DNA from: an uncultured Sulfitobacter sp. | Lineage (GTDB): Bacteria > Pseudomonadota > Alphaproteobacteria > Rhodobacterales > Rhodobacteraceae | Direction of reading: 5' to 3' | Assembly: GCF_947497275.1 (NCBI RefSeq) | Contig: NZ_CANMFS010000004.1 | Coordinates: 1 to 64,000, forward strand | Length of the DNA: 64,000 nt | Part shown: positions 1 through 10,393 of the stretch, one piece after another | Layout: each line of letters opens with the position of its first letter | Position numbering within the stretch: the stretch's first letter is position 1 | Program-made: the position numbers and the translations under genes | The notes under the pieces: generated by a model | Seen by the model: the letters and a program-made list of their open reading frames with translations, nothing else | What the model was told of the DNA's origin: nothing | Database searches by the model: none

Positions 1-319
1 TGCATCACTGCGCCGCCGGTGAAGGGGGTTCTAGGCCTAACACACATTTCCCGCAACACCTTTCTTCATAGAAAATGCATTTTTCTTCGTTTTCCGCGTT
101 TTTGCGAGAAAACAGCATATTAGCGACATTTGATTGCGCAAACGGAAGTTCTGCTGACGGATTATTACGCTGACGATAGGTCAGTTTTGGCGGGTCGTTT
201 CGGTCATTGCAACTTATCCACAGCCTTACCCACAACATTCACCTCAGAGAAGCGCGATACAACGTGGAATCAGCGACTCGCGACGTCCGAATCTGCGCTG
301 TTCTGCGCGCCCCGAACCC
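1..319. other. Intergenic region with two DnaA-box-like sites
   Basis: No convincing gene lies in these first 319 bases. A perfect match to the DnaA box TTATCCACA lies at 214-222, and a one-mismatch copy, TTACCCACA, follows on the same strand at 226-234, a 12-base period. The stretch from about 48 to 135 is AT-rich compared with the rest of the window. Together these look like a DnaA-binding region, either part of an origin or a DnaA-titrating or regulatory site. The window is cut on the left, so the neighbouring genes that would decide this are missing. The role is inference. Confidence 0.35.
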
Positions 320-940
320 CTAAGACGATGAAGCGCGCTTCCGCTTCGGTTTCACGAGTCGCAGCGACAGCAATCCGAGAATCACGGTCATATAGATGAT
401 TGGTTCGATCTGGATGCCCTTCACGAGCCACAGATAATGAACTCCGCCTAAAGTCACGGCCAGATAGGTCAGCTTGTGCAGCTTGCGCCACGCGGCGGGA
501 CCCAGCTTGCGCACCGCGAAGTTATTGGAAGTGGCCACCAGCGGGAGCAACACGACAAACCCCGCCATCCCGACTGTTATGTAGGGGCGCTTCCAGATGT
601 CGGCCCACATCTGCGCCCACAGCAGATTCATGTCCAGAACGACCCAAACCAAAAGATGCAGGCTCACAAATATGAACGCGAGAATACCGATCGTGCGCCG
701 GAACGGCATCAGGTTCAGCCCGATGTACTGGCGCAACGGCGTCACACAAAGCCCGACAATCAAAAGCTGCAACGCGATTTCTCCCAGCTCATGCTCCAGC
801 GCCTTGATCGGCTCGCGCCCAAGCCCTCCAGTTTGCGCCAGATAGAGAAGCCAGGGGGCGGCGGACAGGCACACTATATACACACTCCACACGGGGACCT
901 TGCGCAGGAAACCGTTCAGCCAACCAACCGCGCCCGACAT
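320..940 (-). CDS. msrQ: MsrQ, heme-binding membrane subunit of methionine sulfoxide reductase
   Basis: This 206-residue protein is the inner-membrane cytochrome b partner of MsrP. The family passes electrons from the quinone/flavin pool to the periplasmic molybdenum subunit, which repairs oxidised methionines in envelope proteins. About six hydrophobic segments are visible. Conserved histidines sit in HLLVWVVLDMN, KLHKLTYLAV and GVHYLWLVKG, as expected for heme ligands of the ferric-reductase-like family. The tail is basic and ends in KPKRKRASSS. The start has an upstream ribosome site, GGAAGG. The gene lies about 90 bases downstream of msrP on the same strand, the usual msrP-msrQ order. Confidence 0.93.
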   Translation of the reverse strand: MSGAVGWLNGFLRKVPVWSVYIVCLSAAPWLLYLAQTGGLGREPIKALEHELGEIALQLLIVGLCVTPLRQYIGLNLMPFRRTIGILAFIFVSLHLLVWVVLDMNLLWAQMWADIWKRPYITVGMAGFVVLLPLVATSNNFAVRKLGPAAWRKLHKLTYLAVTLGGVHYLWLVKGIQIEPIIYMTVILGLLSLRLVKPKRKRASSS

Positions 941-1030
941 TCTTTGATCCTTCCGGCCTGACAGACCATTACCTGCTGTTTACAAAAGCCGGGGTTCGCT
1001 CTTTGGCGCCCGTGCCGTCCATGGAGTACG

Positions 1031-1939
1031 CTAGAAGTTCCTGACGAGATCCATACCGGCATAGAGGTCGGCGACGTCTTCCTCATACCCGTTGAGCATC
1101 AGGGTCGGTTGCCGCCTGGAAAACAACCCGCCCCCGACGGGCCGTTCCGATGCCTGCGACCAGCGCGGGTGATCCACCTGCGGGTTCACGTTGGCGTAAA
1201 ATCCGTACTCTCCCGCGTTGGCCTTGTTCCAACTGGTTGGTGGCTGCGTATCTGTCAGCGTGATCCGCACGACAGACTTGATGGATTTGAACCCGTACTT
1301 CCACGGCACCACAAGGCGCAGCGGCGCGCCGTTCTGCTTCGGAATGTCCTTGCCGTAAATGCCCGTCGCCATGATGGTCAGCGGATGCACCGCCTCATCC
1401 AGACGAAGGCCTTCGACATAGGGCCATTCCAGCACAGGATACTTGACCCCCGGCATCTCGTCGGGCCGGTACGCCGTCTCGAAGGCGACGTATTTGGCTG
1501 ACGACTGTACCCCGGCCATGTCCAGCAGGTCGGCAAGTTCGAAACCGTTCCACGGAATGACCATCGACCACGCCTCGACACAGCGGAACCTGTAAAGACG
1601 GTCCTCGATGGTCATCGCCTTCATGATGTCTTCGAACCCGTAGTCGCCGGGCCGGTCGACCATTCCGCCAATCGTCACCGACCAGGGCTCGGTTGTCAAT
1701 GCGTTGGCATACCGCGAAGGATCATCCTTGCCGGTACCGAACTCATAGTAGTTGTTGTATTGCGTGATGTCCTCGTAGGGATTGGGCTCCAGCCCTTCGG
1801 GGGCGGCCTGAAGATCACCCCCGATCGTTCCAAGTCCAAGGCCAGCGACGGCGCCCCCCATGATCTGCCGCCTGTTGAGAAACAGCTTCTCGTCAGTGAC
1901 GTGGTGGTCTTTGAGCGTGTTCTTCCAGCGCAGTGCCAT
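1031..1939 (-). CDS. msrP: MsrP, periplasmic molybdopterin methionine sulfoxide reductase
   Basis: This is the catalytic subunit of the MsrPQ system (formerly YedY), 302 residues. A twin-arginine leader lies at about residues 20-50, with RRQIMGGAVAGLGLG followed by an alanine-rich cleavage region, so the folded molybdenum enzyme is exported by Tat. The molybdenum-coordinating cysteine is in RFRCVEAWSMVIPWNG, and the sulfite-oxidase fold continues with APLRLVVPWKYGFKSIKS. The ATG is preceded by a good AAGGAG site. The protein reduces both diastereomers of methionine sulfoxide in periplasmic proteins using electrons from MsrQ. Identity is very secure. Confidence 0.96.
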   Translation of the reverse strand: MALRWKNTLKDHHVTDEKLFLNRRQIMGGAVAGLGLGTIGGDLQAAPEGLEPNPYEDITQYNNYYEFGTGKDDPSRYANALTTEPWSVTIGGMVDRPGDYGFEDIMKAMTIEDRLYRFRCVEAWSMVIPWNGFELADLLDMAGVQSSAKYVAFETAYRPDEMPGVKYPVLEWPYVEGLRLDEAVHPLTIMATGIYGKDIPKQNGAPLRLVVPWKYGFKSIKSVVRITLTDTQPPTSWNKANAGEYGFYANVNPQVDHPRWSQASERPVGGGLFSRRQPTLMLNGYEEDVADLYAGMDLVRNF

Positions 1940-2006
1940 GGTGTGATCTCCTTGTACTCCATGAAATGTACCTAGGGCGGGTTTGCGGCGGCACCAAACG
2001 TTTCGA

Positions 2007-2038
2007 CTGACATTTCAGACCTGTCACTTGTTTGTCAG
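2007..2038. promoter_or_regulatory. TGTCA repeat cluster upstream of msrP
   Basis: The spacer upstream of msrP carries three copies of a TGTCA pentamer: TGACA (inverted) at 2008-2012, and TGTCA at 2022-2026 and 2033-2037. The last two are 11 bases apart, one helical turn, the spacing typical of tandem OmpR-family regulator sites. The outer pair also forms the inverted repeat CTGACA (2007-2012) and TGTCAG (2033-2038). A role in msrPQ control is inference. In E. coli msrPQ is under a two-component system (HprSR). Confidence 0.3.
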
Positions 2039-2094
2039 AAATCCGATGCCGTCACCGGGTTAGGAATTGAGCTACCGATCTCACCGGCGGGAAA

Positions 2095-2515
2095 ATGCAA
2101 AACACTGCGCCCAAGAGCACCGCCGCGTTCACGGGCGGGCACTCGAAAAATATCGGTGATACAGCCAGGGAAGACGGTGAATTCACAACACTGCTCGCCG
2201 CCGTCGAAGTTGCCGCTCTGGTCGAAACGCTGAAAGGTGCAGGACCATTCACTGCGCAAACGGATTCCGCGTTTGATGTGCTGCCTGAAGGAACGGGCAA
2301 GGAAGTGCGGACTTCGGTCCTGAAATACCATGTCGTGCCGGGCGAGGTGATGACCACACGGATCTCAGCGTCGTCATGGGAGCCGCGACAGTCGAGTGCG
2401 ACACGATCAACCTCGATCTGAACAAAGTGTGATGCTCATTAATGCGACCGTGACGACAGCGGACATTGAGGCATCCAACGGGGTCACCCCCGTCATCGAC
2501 ACCTTCCTCGTGCCA
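2095..2515 (+). pseudogene. Fasciclin (FAS1) domain protein, frameshifted remnant
   Basis: Fasciclin-domain homology runs through three frames, so the gene is broken. Frame one (2095 to about 2358) gives [29 protein letters not shown] and [13 protein letters not shown]. The next part needs another frame from 2361 ([20 protein letters not shown]) to a stop at 2430-2432. The C-terminal FAS1 block (VMLINATVTTADIEASNG, then VIDTFLVP) is in the third frame from 2429. The first shift looks like a duplicated AC dinucleotide near 2354-2358, the second like a lost base at the GTG-TG junction near 2429. The start also seems to have lost most of its signal peptide, and the usual VFAPTD block is shortened to AQTD. 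Intact relatives are secreted adhesion-type proteins of about 150-170 residues. Confidence 0.75.
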
Positions 2516-2766
2516 GGTTCCTTATTCCCTGTTGGGATACTGAGGCCAGGATGCCCACCGATTGACAGGTCGGCGGGTTCTTTCGTTGCGAACGCAATTT
2601 GCGCGAACTGTCCAGAGGGGTTCAGGCCGCTGCGGTACGCGCCCATCCTGACCGCGACGCAGGAAAGCCCATCTGTTGTCGCACACCCTGATCTGCCGCA
2701 AACCTTTCTAAAACCGTACGTGTCGTTAACCAGTTTTACTGATCGGACCGCGACCACGATCAACGC

Positions 2767-2796
2767 TTTACCCGCCACGTCCTTTACCCGCCACGT
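2767..2796 (+). repeat. Tandem 14-base direct repeat
   Basis: The 14-mer TTTACCCGCCACGT occurs at 2767-2780 and again at 2783-2796, a 16-base period. It lies in the otherwise gene-free stretch between the fasciclin remnant and the small open frame at 2827. From 2516 to 2826 I see no other gene or strong signal. The repeat probably arose by local duplication in decaying DNA. Confidence 0.6.
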
Positions 2797-2826
2797 TTTT
2801 GAATAACATCAGCTAGACTGAAATAG

Positions 2827-3093
2827 ATGGCGGTTTTCATTAGGACATACGATGCAACAATCATTGCGTATGCGAGCGGGAACCATACCATGCTGGAGGG
2901 TGATATCATCCACGGGGCCGTCGGCTCAGGGGATTCCCAGGATGGCGTAAACCTTCAGGGGCTGACGCTTGGACAGACCTATATAATCTCTTTCAACTTT
3001 GACGATACGTATGACACGGCGACATCGTTGTCAGTCAATTCCGCGAATGCCCTCAATATGTGGCCGGTCCAAGAAACCGATTTCATCTTCTGA
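2827..3093 (+). CDS. Small hypothetical protein, possibly an exoprotein remnant
   Basis: An 88-residue open frame that I cannot assign. Its composition resembles a beta-sandwich piece of a secreted protein: acidic, rich in Gly, Ser, Thr and Asn, with VNLQGLTLGQTYIISF and FNFDDTYDT. These recall pre-peptidase-type or RTX-associated domains, but no full domain is present. It lacks a signal peptide, and the ribosome site is weak. It sits next to a decayed fasciclin gene, so it may be a leftover of a larger gene rather than a functional small protein. It ends 18 bases before the hairpin at 3112-3140. Confidence 0.3.
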   Translation: MAVFIRTYDATIIAYASGNHTMLEGDIIHGAVGSGDSQDGVNLQGLTLGQTYIISFNFDDTYDTATSLSVNSANALNMWPVQETDFIF

Positions 3094-3111
3094 ACTGAAC
3101 GTCTGCAACTG

Positions 3112-3140
3112 AAAAGGCCCGCATTTCTGCGGGCCTTTTT
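3112..3140. terminator. Bidirectional intrinsic terminator after clpB
   Basis: A perfect hairpin, GGCCCGC (3116-3122), six-base loop, GCGGGCC (3129-3135), has four A residues before it and five T residues after it, so it can stop transcription on both strands. It lies immediately after the clpB stop codon on the minus strand and after the small frame ending at 3093 on the plus strand. Confidence 0.85.
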
Positions 3141-3143
3141 GCG

Positions 3144-5759
<2,616 letters not shown>

Positions 5760-5839
5760 GGTTCTCTCCTTTTCAATAAGCGTCCACATGTGGTGCACCC
5801 GCTTTGCGGCATGCCTGTTTGTGTGGACCTACGCTTATC

Positions 5840-5868
5840 TAATTGGGAACCTTGCCCGTCTGATCAAG
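5840..5868 (-). promoter_or_regulatory. RpoH (sigma-32)-type promoter of clpB
   Basis: Read on the minus strand, CTTGATC (5862-5868) is followed 14 bases later by CCCAATTA (5840-5847). This is close to the heat-shock sigma consensus CTTGAAA - 11 to 16 bases - CCCCATnT. Transcription would begin near 5833, giving a leader of about 75 bases. Heat-shock control is what is known for clpB generally; the assignment rests on pattern and position only. Confidence 0.65.
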
Positions 5869-6143
5869 ATCAAACGGCTGCAAAAAATAGCGGTATGATG
5901 ATTCGATGCATGGGTCCGTTACCCTTCGTTTGGGCCTGAAACCCATCAATCGGGATCCATTTGGGCGAAAATTCGCCTAGAGTAACGTCCTGCAAATATG
6001 CAATTTTATTCGATTCGTGCTAATATTCGAGCGTCGCATGAAACGATTATCAATCTCAGACGTTTAATTCTTGGAAACAGTGCCCAAATAAGCACTAACA
6101 ACTAAAAAGGCCCACGAAACAAGCGGGTACATGAGGTGAAGCG
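5869..6143. other. Intergenic region with a 14-base palindrome
   Basis: This gene-free spacer lies between the divergent clpB and the small gene at 6144. The one clear element is GGCGAA-AA-TTCGCC at 5964-5977, a perfect inverted repeat that could be an operator. AT-rich tracts follow (5990-6030). No RNA gene is apparent. The palindrome is about 165 bases upstream of the next start codon and about 205 bases upstream of clpB, so it could serve either gene. Function is unknown. Confidence 0.4.
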
Positions 6144-6458
6144 ATGAAACAGAAACGTATTCATTTGAATGATGTGATCTACAATGCCGGCACCCAGTCT
6201 TTCGAGGCGTTGGTGACGATCGAAGGCAACGGAAAAGCGCGCCGGTACGCCTGCGCCATTGAGGCGCCTATCAGCACCAGCTTCGAGGATGCGGCGAAGG
6301 GGTTGAAGACCCAAGCCATGAGACAGGATCGCAAGGGGACAGGCTTTTATTCCCAGATGCGTCGGCACGCGCCAACGCTTCGCGCTGGCCGGGCAAGGTT
6401 TGACCCGCGGACATGGCTGGCGCAGCTCGGGCTTATGCCGAACAGCGACGCCGCCTGA
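6144..6458 (+). CDS. Conserved-looking hypothetical protein, 104 residues
   Basis: I do not recognise a named family. The protein is basic, soluble and without a signal peptide. It begins MKQKRIHLNDVIYNAGTQSF and continues with a strand-rich segment (FEALVTIEGNGKARRYACAI), followed by a helical region (SFEDAAKGLKTQAMRQD) and a basic tail. The pattern would suit a small alpha/beta nucleic-acid or protein-binding domain, but that is a guess. The start has AGGTGAAG eight bases upstream. It stands alone between clpB and pyrF and is followed by an intrinsic terminator at 6571-6605, which supports a real transcription unit. Confidence 0.7.
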   Translation: MKQKRIHLNDVIYNAGTQSFEALVTIEGNGKARRYACAIEAPISTSFEDAAKGLKTQAMRQDRKGTGFYSQMRRHAPTLRAGRARFDPRTWLAQLGLMPNSDAA

Positions 6459-6570
6459 CCAGATTATTCCATTGCGCCGGGCTTTCATCCGGGTGTGCCT
6501 GACTGTCCCTGCACACACCGAGGCCCCGCAAATCAGAGACGTTTGCCTGCCTGCACTGTCTCTGTCACTG

Positions 6571-6605
6571 ACCCGGTCCGCCCTGTGCGAGACCGGGTTT
6601 TTTTT
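6571..6605 (+). terminator. Intrinsic terminator between the 104-residue gene and pyrF
   Basis: ACCCGGT (6571-6577) pairs with ACCGGGT (6592-6598) around a 14-base loop and runs into eight T residues (6598-6605). It ends the unit starting at 6144 and separates it from pyrF. Confidence 0.85.
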
Positions 6606-6706
6606 GGACGCTGCAATGATCTATTTAGATGTCGATGGACAAAAGCCAGCCCATCACCTAACCCCAAAATCGTTTGCACAAAACTAATCCCGCAGGAGTT
6701 CTTCCC

Positions 6707-7414
6707 ATGTCCGATGACCGCCTAATTGTTGCCCTCGATGTTCCGAACGCTATCGCGGGTCTGGAGTTGGCCGAACGGATCGGCCCGGCGGTAGGGTTCT
6801 ACAAGATCGGCCTCGGCATGCTGACAGGTGGCGGGTTGGCCCTTGCCAACGAGCTGAAGCAAGAGCACGGAAAGCGCATCTTTCTGGATATGAAGCTGTT
6901 CGACATCGGCGCAACAGTCGAGGCGGCCGTGCGCGGGCTGGCTCAGTTCGATCTCGATTTTCTGACCGTGCACGGCGATCCGCATGTCGTCCGTGCGGCC
7001 AAGGAAGGCGCTGCCGGAAGTAATCTGAAAATCCTTGCCGTCACCATTCTCACATCACTCGACCGCAATGACCTTGACGCCTGCATGATGCAGGAGGGGC
7101 AGATTTACGAGATGGTTGTCACCCGCGCCATACGCGCATTTGAGGCTGGTGCGGATGGTGTGATCGCTTCACCGCAAGAAGCGCGGTTGATCCGAGATCA
7201 ACCAGAAGCTGAAAGCCGTCTAATCGTTACACCCGGCGTCCGCCCCGCAGGCGCTGCTGCGGGCGATCAGAAGAGAGTGGCAACACCTGCGCAAGCCATT
7301 GAAAACGGTGCAAATCATATTGTCGTAGGGCGACCGATCCACCGAGCGCCCGACCCAGCGGCTGCGGCAGCTGACATTCTGGCAGAAATTGATGGGTCAA
7401 CAACTTCAACCTAG
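6707..7414 (+). CDS. pyrF: PyrF, orotidine 5'-phosphate decarboxylase
   Basis: The last step of UMP synthesis, decarboxylation of OMP to UMP, is catalysed by this 235-residue TIM-barrel protein. The active-site array is intact: Asp11 in IVALDVP, Lys33 in FYKIGLGM, and the Asp61-x-Lys63-x-x-Asp66 motif in FLDMKLFDIG. The phosphate-binding loop near the C terminus reads GVRPAGA and IVVGRPI. I use ATG 6707 because of the CAGGAG site just upstream and the family-typical N terminus; an in-frame ATG 11 codons earlier lacks support. The gene stands alone between two terminators. Confidence 0.97.
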   Translation: MSDDRLIVALDVPNAIAGLELAERIGPAVGFYKIGLGMLTGGGLALANELKQEHGKRIFLDMKLFDIGATVEAAVRGLAQFDLDFLTVHGDPHVVRAAKEGAAGSNLKILAVTILTSLDRNDLDACMMQEGQIYEMVVTRAIRAFEAGADGVIASPQEARLIRDQPEAESRLIVTPGVRPAGAAAGDQKRVATPAQAIENGANHIVVGRPIHRAPDPAAAAADILAEIDGSTTST

Positions 7415-7553
7415 GCGCGTGCTAAATCCGTCACAAGTACGTATTTTTGATCCCCTGATACAGCTACGTCTTACGGTATTCAGTACATTCTATGTTACAT
7501 TAATATCGGTGATACTCCCCGACGGACTGGTTCTTCTCTAAGTTCGTCACCTT

Positions 7554-7582
7554 CCCCCCGCAAATTTTGCGGGGGGGTTTTT
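7554..7582 (+). terminator. Intrinsic terminator after pyrF
   Basis: A very stable hairpin, CCCCCCGC (7554-7561) paired with GCGGGGGG, with an AAATTTT loop, followed by five T residues. It lies about 140 bases after the pyrF stop, just before the end of the convergent NUDIX gene. Confidence 0.85.
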
Positions 7583-7599
7583 CTGTCGCCTCCAAGGGT

Positions 7600-8037
7600 T
7601 CAGTCCGCGCTGCCGCGCAGTTCCAGCCAAAGTTTGAGCCGCTCCTGAAATGCGGGAATCGCCTTGGGGTGACCGAGATACTCTCGGTCCCCCATCAGCG
7701 CCCATCTTTGCCCCTCATCGCCAAACCGGATATCATCCACAGCCGCTGCAGGCATTTCCGCCACGAAAAACCACTTTGTGCCTTCGGGCTCCGAAAAGGG
7801 TCTGGCCCAGACAATCCGTTTGCGTGGAACACAAAGGCCCAATTCTTCGCGGCATTCCCGCAAAGCGCAGGCCACCGGCGTCTCATCGTTCTCGCGGCCG
7901 CCGCCGGGAAGGTCCCAATACCCAGGATACTCCAGCCCCGGCACGTCGTCGCGCAGTATAACCGCAAGCTCCCTGCCCAAATACAGCGCGAGCTTGGCGC
8001 CCGCAAAGTTGTTCTGGGGGTCCGCGTCGATTTGCAT
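7600..8037 (-). CDS. NUDIX hydrolase
   Basis: This 145-residue protein contains a complete NUDIX box, GGRENDETPVACALRECR followed by EELGL, fitting GX5EX7REUXEEXGU. Such enzymes hydrolyse nucleoside diphosphates linked to another group; many clean up oxidised nucleotides or cofactors. The exact substrate cannot be read from sequence. I place the start at 8037 because GGAGAG lies upstream; the frame extends 60 codons further but would run into dinB on the other strand. Its divergent neighbour is the translesion polymerase DinB, 61 bases away, suggesting but not proving a shared DNA-damage or nucleotide-pool theme. Confidence 0.88.
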   Translation of the reverse strand: MQIDADPQNNFAGAKLALYLGRELAVILRDDVPGLEYPGYWDLPGGGRENDETPVACALRECREELGLCVPRKRIVWARPFSEPEGTKWFFVAEMPAAAVDDIRFGDEGQRWALMGDREYLGHPKAIPAFQERLKLWLELRGSAD

Positions 8038-8098
8038 GGCTCTCTCCGCATCAAGGCCGTATGATTGCCGCATCCCGAAACAGATCACAATCCCCGCC

Positions 8099-9352
8099 AT
8101 GCCCGCTGTCTGCCGCGACTGCCTGACCCAGTTCGACGCTGCGCGACGCTGCCCCTCCTGCGGCAGCCCGCGCATTGTGCGCCATGCCGAATTGTTCGAT
8201 CTTTCGATTGCACACATGGATTGCGACGCGTTTTATGCCTCCGTCGAAAAGCGGGACAATCCTGCGTTGGAGGGTAAGCCGGTCATCATCGGCGGTGGAC
8301 GGCGCGGAGTCGTCTCGACCGCGTGCTATGTGGCGCGAATTCGCGGCGTCCGATCAGCGATGCCGATGTTTCAAGCGCTAAAACTGTGTCCCGAAGCTGT
8401 CGTTATCAAGCCTCGCATGGATGTCTATATCGACGCGTCACGCGCGATTCGCGCGATGATGGAGGAACTGACACCCGCGATCGAACCGCTGTCTCTTGAC
8501 GAAGCGTTTCTGGATATGACCGGCACGGCCCGGTTGCACGGTGCACCGCCGGCGGTGATGCTAGCGCGCCTGGTGCGGCGCATGAAGACCGAACTGGGGC
8601 TTACCGGCTCCATCGGTTTAAGCCACAACAAGTTTCTGGCCAAGATCGCTTCGGATCTGGACAAGCCAAGCGGCTATTCGGTGATCGGCGCGGCGGAAAC
8701 ACAGCTTTTTTTGCGAGACAAGCCGGTGCGCTTGATCTGGGGCGTGGGCGCCGCGGCGCAGGCATCGCTCGAAAAGGCGGGCATCCGCAGCTTTTCTGAT
8801 CTGCTGCGCTGGGACCAGACGGATCTGGTGGCGCGATTCGGCGGCATGGGCGACCGCCTGTACCATTTGGCGCGCGGTCAGGACTTGAGGCGCGTGTCTG
8901 CGCATGCACCGATGAAATCCATCTCGAACGAAACGACGTTCGGCGACGACACCTCGGATCCCGAGATCCTCGATGGGCACATCTGGCGGTTGGCGGAGAA
9001 GGTCGCGGACCGCGCGAAGGCAAAGGATCTGGCCGGACGGGTGGTCACGCTGAAGCTCAAGCGGGCGGATCATACACTGCTATCGAGGCGGGTGGCGCTC
9101 AGCGATCCGACGCAGCTGGCGGACCGTATCTACCGCACCGCCCGCAGCTTGTTCGATCAGGTCGGCGACAAGGGGCCATTCCGCCTGCTGGGCTGTGGTA
9201 TATCGGATCTGAGCGACGCGGTGGGCGCGGATAAGCTGGGTGATCTGCTTGATCCAACTGCCGGACAGCGCAGCAAAGCCGAGCGGGCGACGGACAAGAT
9301 AAGAGACAAGTACGGTGAGCGTGCCATCGTGAAGGGGCGCGCATTGCGATAG
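8099..9352 (+). CDS. dinB: DNA polymerase IV (DinB) with N-terminal zinc-ribbon
   Basis: This is a Y-family translesion polymerase of 417 residues. Catalytic acidic residues are in AHMDCDAFYASVE and LSLDEAFLDMT. The fingers/palm contain ACYVARIRGVRSAMPM, followed by helix-hairpin-helix thumb segments and the little-finger domain (about 280-400). Compared with E. coli DinB it carries about 38 extra N-terminal residues holding two CxxC pairs (CRDC and CPSC), a likely zinc ribbon. I chose ATG 8099 so that this segment is included; the frame is open further upstream but overlaps the NUDIX gene. I see no alphaproteobacterial LexA box (GTTC-N7-GTTC) in the short upstream spacer. Confidence 0.94.
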   Translation: MPAVCRDCLTQFDAARRCPSCGSPRIVRHAELFDLSIAHMDCDAFYASVEKRDNPALEGKPVIIGGGRRGVVSTACYVARIRGVRSAMPMFQALKLCPEAVVIKPRMDVYIDASRAIRAMMEELTPAIEPLSLDEAFLDMTGTARLHGAPPAVMLARLVRRMKTELGLTGSIGLSHNKFLAKIASDLDKPSGYSVIGAAETQLFLRDKPVRLIWGVGAAAQASLEKAGIRSFSDLLRWDQTDLVARFGGMGDRLYHLARGQDLRRVSAHAPMKSISNETTFGDDTSDPEILDGHIWRLAEKVADRAKAKDLAGRVVTLKLKRADHTLLSRRVALSDPTQLADRIYRTARSLFDQVGDKGPFRLLGCGISDLSDAVGADKLGDLLDPTAGQRSKAERATDKIRDKYGERAIVKGRALR

Positions 9353-9381
9353 CAACCGGTCCGAAAAACCTGAAGTAATTT

Positions 9382-10242
9382 CTATTCCGCCGCGAGCGGT
9401 ACCCGACCCTGTCCGATCTGTGCGATCTGAGATACGACCCTGCGCAATGCAGCGCGGACCGTTTCAAAGTCTCCGTTGGGTCGGATCAGCTTCTCGTTCA
9501 TATAAAGCGACCGGTCGATTTCGACCTGCACCGCATGCTGTCCCTGCGCGGGTTTGCCGTAGGCCTGAGTAATATAGGCCCCGGCAAAAGGCGCATTCCG
9601 GGTCACGATGAAACCGGCCTCGGCAAACGCGGCCTCGATCCGATCGACGACATCGCCGCTGGCGGCAGCGCCATACCGGTCGCCCAACACAATGTCGGGT
9701 CGCCGGAGGCCGGCACGCACGACACCATCCATCGCTTCGTGCGGCATCGAATGACAGTCGACCAGGACGGCCTGCCCGTGCCTGTCGTGCGCTTTGCTCA
9801 GAAGCTCCTGCAAACGGCGGTGGTAGGGTGTCCAATACCTGTCGATGCGCTTTTGCGCTTCGTGGCGGGTCATCTTGCCGCGATAAATGGCGCGTCCGTT
9901 CGCCACAACGCGCGGAATCACACCCAATCCAGACGCGATGCGCGGATTGTGACCGACCCGACGTACACCTTCGATCAACGCGGGATCAAGTTCGTCGGCG
10001 GACCGGTTCAGATCCACGAAGGCGCGCGGCGCACCGGCCTTGATGAAAGCCGCTCCGTATTCCGGGGCGCATTCGAACAGCTTATCTACGAAAGCGTCTT
10101 CGGACGAACGAATCGCGTGTTCGTTCAGAACCGTCTGCCGCATGAAGGACCACATATAGTCGCGCCCGGAATGCGGCGATGCGAATACAACGCAGGCCGC
10201 AGGGCGCTGGGGCAGCGAGACGTCGAAGGCGACAGAGGGCAT
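9382..10242 (-). CDS. N-formylglutamate amidohydrolase family protein
   Basis: A 286-residue metal-dependent amidohydrolase of the HutG2/N-formylglutamate deformylase fold. Typical blocks are visible: FASPHSGRDY near the N terminus, DLNRSADELDP, VDCHSMPHEA in the middle, and QVEIDRSLYMNE near the C terminus; the His and Glu residues in these would bind the metal. In histidine degradation the family releases formate and glutamate, but no other hut gene is nearby, so the substrate here is uncertain. An AAGGAT site precedes the start. It lies tail-to-tail with dinB, 29 bases apart. Confidence 0.85.
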   Translation of the reverse strand: MPSVAFDVSLPQRPAACVVFASPHSGRDYMWSFMRQTVLNEHAIRSSEDAFVDKLFECAPEYGAAFIKAGAPRAFVDLNRSADELDPALIEGVRRVGHNPRIASGLGVIPRVVANGRAIYRGKMTRHEAQKRIDRYWTPYHRRLQELLSKAHDRHGQAVLVDCHSMPHEAMDGVVRAGLRRPDIVLGDRYGAAASGDVVDRIEAAFAEAGFIVTRNAPFAGAYITQAYGKPAQGQHAVQVEIDRSLYMNEKLIRPNGDFETVRAALRRVVSQIAQIGQGRVPLAAE

Positions 10243-10393
10243 CGGAGCATCCTTTCGTGAGAAAACACATAGCGCATTTTAGAAGAAAGCCAAAAGGCCT
10301 TGATCACCTGCGCGACTCCTTTTATAGGACGCAGACGGCGCGTGATTTTCGCGCCCCATTTTTGTTTTGGGGTCTAAATTTCGCGTTCAAAGT

